Shown here one piece after another: positions 25,401-29,229 of a stretch of DNA of 29,229 nucleotides. Source of the stretch: DATFYI01 sp035315125 (GTDB lineage: Bacteria; Chloroflexota; Anaerolineae; Anaerolineales; Anaerolineaceae). The notes beneath the pieces were generated by a model. The model worked only from the letters and a program-made list of their open reading frames with translations. It was not told the DNA's origin and did no database searches. Location: assembly GCA_035315125.1 (NCBI GenBank), contig DATFYI010000007.1, positions 1 to 29,229 of the forward strand. Direction: 5' to 3'. Position 1 is the stretch's first letter; every line of letters begins with the position of its first letter. Both the position numbers and the translations under genes were made by a program.

Positions 25401-26525
25401 CTATTTTGATTTTGGCCAGACAGCCAATTCAAGCGTCAGTCGTTCGAAGAAGCTATTCTCAGGTAAAGCGCCTTGTCCGTAGTTCATATCCACTACACGT
25501 GTTTCCAATTGGAGTGTGGCGGTTTCTAAAAGAATATGTTTGCCAGGTTCAATTAAGATCGGCTCACCCTTGGAAGCTAACCGTTGGCGAATATTCTGGT
25601 CGTTGAAGGCATGTTCACTCATTAAGACCTTTGTAACAGTTTGTATATCGTTCTTGTCAAATAACCAGACTTCAAAGGCTGTTACCTTCTTTGGATCGCC
25701 CACGCCGACGGTATCTGAAATGCCTACTCCGCATTCTCCCAGGAATTCACCAGATGGCGAGTCGATGCTGAAGGAATCATCGTACAGGTCATCTCCTTGC
25801 ATATAGGTTGTCATAAATTGTGCAACCGGTGGCGCCTGACCTTCAGCTGAAAAATCGGTTTTTGGAACATTGCGATTTAATTCTTGAGCCTGTGTGGCCG
25901 GAGTTGGAGCACCTTTGTTAACACGTTTTCTCAATAACAAGACATACACCAATGCACCACCAATAATAAGAGCCAAAACGCAGAAAACAACCAACAATAC
26001 GATCGGATTGATCCCGGCTGGCTTGGAAGCTGCCGGGGTACTACTGGCTTCGGGAGTGGTTGTAGTGTTAAAGATCGCAATTGAGGTAGGTATAACCGTT
26101 CCTTTTGCGACCGGTGTACTGGTGAGTTGCTTGGTACCTGTAACTCCGGGCTGTATGGTTAATTGCGGCTGACTAGTTCCATTTTGAACTGTAGTTCCAA
26201 CGACTACCTGGCTGAATTTTTGCAAATCTTGGGGATTTACTTTGGGATCCGAGGCCAGCGAGCCAAGGACATTGGATGCATCCGGGCCAAGCTCTTGATA
26301 ACGAGTAGCCGCCAGATCTTTATCGTGGTTACGCATATATGAATCGATTGACATCCGTAACCAGTCTTGTTTCAAATCCTGACGGAGATCATTTGGAGCG
26401 GCGTTTGTCCATTGAACAGGGAATAGTCCCCAGCCAAGCACCGGCAGGCCGATAATGACCCCCACAATAAATCCAATAACTAATGTTGCTATTGGCTTGC
26501 CAAGAAGCTCACGTATTTTGTCCAT
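25401..26525 (-). CDS. Two-TM protein of unknown function with a C-terminal cytosolic or extracytoplasmic domain
   Basis: I do not recognise this 374-residue protein. It has an N-terminal TM (about 12-34), then a segment PVQWTNAAPNDLRQDLKQDW followed by a helical region to about 110. A Thr/Pro/Ser-rich linker (about 118-170), a second TM (173-198), basic residues RKRVNK and a C-terminal domain (235-374) rich in beta-type sequence follow. By the positive-inside rule both ends are cytosolic and the segment 35-172 is outside. GAGGA just before the ATG is the ribosome site, and a promoter candidate lies at 26592-26620, so it is an independent unit after topA. Similar proteins are, as I recall, frequent in Anaerolineae genomes. 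Confidence 0.8.
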   Translation of the reverse strand: MDKIRELLGKPIATLVIGFIVGVIIGLPVLGWGLFPVQWTNAAPNDLRQDLKQDWLRMSIDSYMRNHDKDLAATRYQELGPDASNVLGSLASDPKVNPQDLQKFSQVVVGTTVQNGTSQPQLTIQPGVTGTKQLTSTPVAKGTVIPTSIAIFNTTTTPEASSTPAASKPAGINPIVLLVVFCVLALIIGGALVYVLLLRKRVNKGAPTPATQAQELNRNVPKTDFSAEGQAPPVAQFMTTYMQGDDLYDDSFSIDSPSGEFLGECGVGISDTVGVGDPKKVTAFEVWLFDKNDIQTVTKVLMSEHAFNDQNIRQRLASKGEPILIEPGKHILLETATLQLETRVVDMNYGQGALPENSFFERLTLELAVWPKSK

Positions 26526-26591
26526 ATTCCTCTGCTCCTACAATCTGAACTGGAATTTGCTAGGTCTATTAGGAATGAACCAATCTTGTTA

Positions 26592-26620
26592 ATTTTAGAA
26601 CAAATTCAACTTCAGCGCAA
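26592..26620 (-). promoter_or_regulatory. Promoter candidate for the two-TM protein gene
   Basis: TTGCGC (26615-26620), a 17-base spacer and TAAAAT (26592-26597) on the minus strand, in the 138-base gap after topA. The predicted start is near 26585, about 60 bases before the ATG. Confidence 0.45.
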
Positions 26621-26663
26621 CTGAGAGACGGCAATCAATTTGCTTCTGGACAAGATGCAGGAA

Positions 26664-28970
26664 TCATGCCGTTTCAGCTGATTCTTCCCCTATTTGTTCT
26701 TGTAGGAATGTTTCTTCACAGTTCAAGCATTGCACCTCGCGCTTATTTATTATAACCAATACCCCCCCACATTTCGGGCAAGGTGTTGAAACGGGCCTCT
26801 TCCAGGTTGTAAAATCGCAGGTTGGATAGTTCGCACAGCCATAAAATACCCTGCCCTTGCGGGTTTTGCGCTGAACGATCTCCCCACCATCTTTTGGGCA
26901 AACAACACCAATCTTTTCCAGCCAGGGTTCGGTATGCCGACAAGCTGGAAAATTGCTGCAACTGATAAATTTGCCATATCTGCCCCATCGAATGACCAGA
27001 TCATGCCCGCATTCCGGGCAAAGCCGGCCGATTTTCTCTAGCTCGGCTTTGGTTGCTGGCATTTCAGACTGAGCTTTCTTGAGGGCCGGTTCGAAATCTT
27101 GATAGAATGTTCCGACAACATCCGTCCACTGGCGATCACCACTCGCAATCTGATCCAAATTCTCTTCCATACTCGCCGTAAAGTTCAGGTTGACGATATC
27201 CGGGAAGTGCTCTACCAGTAGGTCGTTGACCAACATGCCCGTTTCAGTTGGGATCAGCCGCTTAGCTTCACGAACGACATAGCCGCGCTCCTGGATCACA
27301 GAAAGAATCGGGGAATAGGTCGATGGTCGACCGATGCCATTTTCTTCCAAAGCCTGCACCAGGCTGGCTTCTGAATAACGAGGTGGAGGTTGTGTAAAGT
27401 GTTGTTCTGGGATCAAACGCACTAACTCCTGGCGCTGACCTTCTTCCAGCCCATCCGGTATGCGTACATTCTCTTCTGGTTTTTGGTCTTCATCCTGGGC
27501 ATCTTCATAAACCGCCAGGAAGCCCGGGAACCTTAAAGTCGAACCAGATGCCCTAAATAGATATTCATTATTATTGGCAGTTCCTGCCAAAATCTCCACA
27601 GAAACTGTATCAAAGACAGCCGATTCCATTTGAGATGCGATAAATCGCTGCCAGATCAGTTGGTAAAGCTTGAATTGATCTGTGCTAAGCGAATGCTTAA
27701 CTTTCTCGGGAGTTCGCAATACCGAAGTCGGCCGGATTGCCTCATGAGCTTCTTGAGCTCCTGCTACTCGGGTTTTATACTGCGGCGCGCTAGGTGGCAA
27801 GAAATCATTACCATAAGTTTCTAATATAAACTGGCGCGCCTCTGCCTGTGCCAACTCGGAGATATTGGTAGAATCCGTACGCATATAAGAAATCAGGCCG
27901 GTTGAACCACCCTCACCCACATCCAACCCTTCATAAAGCTGTTGGGCTAAGGCCATCGTACGTTTGGCTGTATATCCTAACCGGCGCGATGCCTCTTGCT
28001 GCAGGCTGCTGGTAATGAACGGAGCAGATGGTTTACGACGCCGCTCACTCTTCTTAATTCTTTGAATTTGGTACTCAGCCGCTTCCAGTTCAGCCAAAAT
28101 ACCCTTAACGACTGCCTCATTTGGCAACTCAGGATCTTCGTTATTGATCTTATAGAGTCGAGCAATGAGAGTCGCTTTCTTATTTTTGGATTTTAATTCA
28201 GCCTGGATCGTCCAGTATTCTTTTGGATTAAAATCGTCAATTTCACGTTCGCGTTCCACGATCAGACGGAGAGCTACCGACTGTACACGACCTGCAGACA
28301 ACCGGCTACGGACTTTCTCCCACAAAATGGGACTGATGCTGTATCCGACCAACCGGTCTAAAACACGTCGCGCTTGTTGTGCATCTACAAGTTCCATATT
28401 AATTTGTCGCGGATGTGAAAATGCATCCGTGACTGCCGGCTGTGTAATCTCATGGAATACAACGCGCTTCGAAAGCTTAGGATTAATCTGGGCAGCTTCT
28501 AATAAATGCCAGGCAATGGCTTCACCCTCACGATCAGGATCAGTAGCCAGATATACTTCTTCGGCATGCTGGGCCAGAGTTTTTAGCTCTTTGACTACCT
28601 GGCGTTTCTCATTCGGCACACGATATTTCGGCGTGAAACCATGCTCAACATCCACCGATAATTCTGAGCGAAGCAGGTCACGCACATGCCCAACCGAAGC
28701 CTTGACAGTGTATCCCTTACCCAGAAATCTGCCGACAGTCTTGGCCTTAGCAGGAGATTCAACGATGACCAGCTTGCCATTTCGTTGAATCGTTTCAGCT
28801 CGTTCAGGCGGTTTGATCCCATCATGGGCTGGCGTACGACCCATGCGGAATAAACGCGTCCCGCACACACCACATATTCCACGAGTTACCGGGGCATTGG
28901 CAGCATTAAAGGCTGCCTCTGGCTCTAATATTTCACGCTTCGTTTTACACTTCACACAATATGCTTCCAA
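26664..28970 (-). CDS. topA: DNA topoisomerase I with an N-terminal zinc ribbon
   Basis: Type IA topoisomerase relaxing negative supercoils; 768 residues. The TTG start at 28970 is supported by GAGAGG at 28975-28980 and by the conserved AYCVKCKTKREI right after it. Residues 1-45 form a four-Cys ribbon (CVKC and CGVC), resembling the small DUF5679 family, placed before the TOPRIM domain. TOPRIM has Glu71 (VIVESPAKAKT) and DPDREGE (144-150). The catalytic Tyr362 is in GLISYMRTDST. The C-terminus has three further four-Cys zinc modules: CPECG, CPKDG and CPKCG, the last ending CLNCEETF. It follows the manC-like gene by 11 bases, so the two are likely cotranscribed. Confidence 0.97.
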   Translation of the reverse strand: MEAYCVKCKTKREILEPEAAFNAANAPVTRGICGVCGTRLFRMGRTPAHDGIKPPERAETIQRNGKLVIVESPAKAKTVGRFLGKGYTVKASVGHVRDLLRSELSVDVEHGFTPKYRVPNEKRQVVKELKTLAQHAEEVYLATDPDREGEAIAWHLLEAAQINPKLSKRVVFHEITQPAVTDAFSHPRQINMELVDAQQARRVLDRLVGYSISPILWEKVRSRLSAGRVQSVALRLIVEREREIDDFNPKEYWTIQAELKSKNKKATLIARLYKINNEDPELPNEAVVKGILAELEAAEYQIQRIKKSERRRKPSAPFITSSLQQEASRRLGYTAKRTMALAQQLYEGLDVGEGGSTGLISYMRTDSTNISELAQAEARQFILETYGNDFLPPSAPQYKTRVAGAQEAHEAIRPTSVLRTPEKVKHSLSTDQFKLYQLIWQRFIASQMESAVFDTVSVEILAGTANNNEYLFRASGSTLRFPGFLAVYEDAQDEDQKPEENVRIPDGLEEGQRQELVRLIPEQHFTQPPPRYSEASLVQALEENGIGRPSTYSPILSVIQERGYVVREAKRLIPTETGMLVNDLLVEHFPDIVNLNFTASMEENLDQIASGDRQWTDVVGTFYQDFEPALKKAQSEMPATKAELEKIGRLCPECGHDLVIRWGRYGKFISCSNFPACRHTEPWLEKIGVVCPKDGGEIVQRKTRKGRVFYGCANYPTCDFTTWKRPVSTPCPKCGGVLVIINKREVQCLNCEETFLQEQIGEESAETA

Positions 28971-28981
28971 AGAACCTCTCT

Positions 28982-29229
28982 CTACAAATAATAAGATAGT
29001 CCATGCTCTTTAAGGTAGTTCACTAACTGCCGGACCTTCTGAGTTTCATCTCTAGGACAGATCAAGATCGCATCACCGGTATCCACTATAATTAAATCAT
29101 GGATGCCAATTGTAACGATCAATCGATCGGATTGATATGTACAAACAAGAGTTGACTTAGAATCCAATCCCAGGTACTTTGCACCCAGGTTAATATTGCC
29201 ATTCTCATCCGGCTTCAGGACATCAAATA
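28982..29229 (-). CDS. manC: Mannose-1-phosphate guanylyltransferase (3' end only; gene enters from the right edge)
   Basis: The last 81 codons of a nucleotidyltransferase making GDP-mannose from GTP and mannose 1-phosphate. The segment LKPDENGNINLG and the C-terminal RLIVTIGIHDLIIVDTGDAI followed by CPRDETQKV match the end of the bacterial GDP-mannose pyrophosphorylase family (NTP_transferase plus left-handed helix part). The catalytic N-terminal domain lies beyond the window. It ends with TAG 11 bases before topA. GDP-mannose feeds surface glycan synthesis, consistent with the glycosyltransferase cluster. Confidence 0.85.
   Translation of the reverse strand, partial: FDVLKPDENGNINLGAKYLGLDSKSTLVCTYQSDRLIVTIGIHDLIIVDTGDAILICPRDETQKVRQLVNYLKEHGLSYYL

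Noticed and set aside
28165..28788. Plus-strand ORF of 207 codons antisense to topA
   Set aside because: Its length reflects the codon bias of topA. The opposite frame encodes conserved TOPRIM and catalytic-domain sequence, and no family is recognisable in this one.
2238..29229. tRNA, rRNA, CRISPR, insertion-sequence or phage signals
   Set aside because: The intergenic gaps are short and I saw no cloverleaf-like sequence, direct-repeat array, transposase or terminal inverted repeats.

Overview
The window looks like part of the chromosome of a Chloroflexota bacterium, most likely class Anaerolineae. I infer this from four gene-content signals. A DUF2298 'YYYxG' membrane protein sits beside GT39-type membrane proteins. 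An archaeal-style mevalonate kinase/isopentenyl phosphate kinase pair is present. TopA carries an N-terminal zinc ribbon. RpoC carries a long coiled-coil insertion. Base composition is moderate, and there are no insertion sequences, phage genes, tRNAs, rRNAs or CRISPR arrays. No stretch over 300 bases lacks a gene; the largest gaps are 2238-2428 (rpoC leader) and 14721-14886 (internal promoter candidate).

Left part, minus strand. The 5' 745 codons of rpoC lie at the left edge, with their own promoter and a leader that may hold a tiny ORF and an attenuator-like hairpin. Upstream of rpoC is not rpoB but signalling genes. These are a 1091-residue membrane sensor kinase (2429-5704), a response regulator/histidine kinase hybrid with an in-frame stop and several damaged motifs (5831-6928), and a kinase C-terminal remnant (6959-7198). 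The last two look like a decaying two-component locus.

Centre, minus strand, 7238-20801. Genes run tlyA, lepA, a UPF0104/LPG-synthase-type flippase-like protein, an NAD-dependent sugar epimerase, a GT4 glycosyltransferase, three large multi-spanning proteins (GT39-like, DUF2298, GT39-like) and cmk. Spacing is tight, with an ATGA overlap between lepA and the flippase-like gene. The middle genes plausibly form a cell-surface glycoconjugate or protein-glycosylation module using polyprenyl-linked sugars, embedded between translation and nucleotide housekeeping genes.

Right part. A divergent 110-bp region separates tlyA from a plus-strand series: a UbiA-family prenyltransferase (closest to polyprenyl-phosphate phosphoribosyltransferases), mevalonate kinase, isopentenyl phosphate kinase, dGTPase and greA. 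This series ends at a strong bidirectional terminator (25342-25375). Both divergent genes have a -10-like hexamer exactly six bases before the ATG and no Shine-Dalgarno, suggesting leaderless mRNAs. Converging from the right on the minus strand are the 3' end of a mannose-1-phosphate guanylyltransferase gene, topA, and a two-TM protein of unknown function with its own promoter candidate.

I found no dramatic new system. The best leads are the eroding regulator/kinase gene, the GT39/DUF2298/GT39 block, the rpoC leader, and the symmetrical leaderless promoters.
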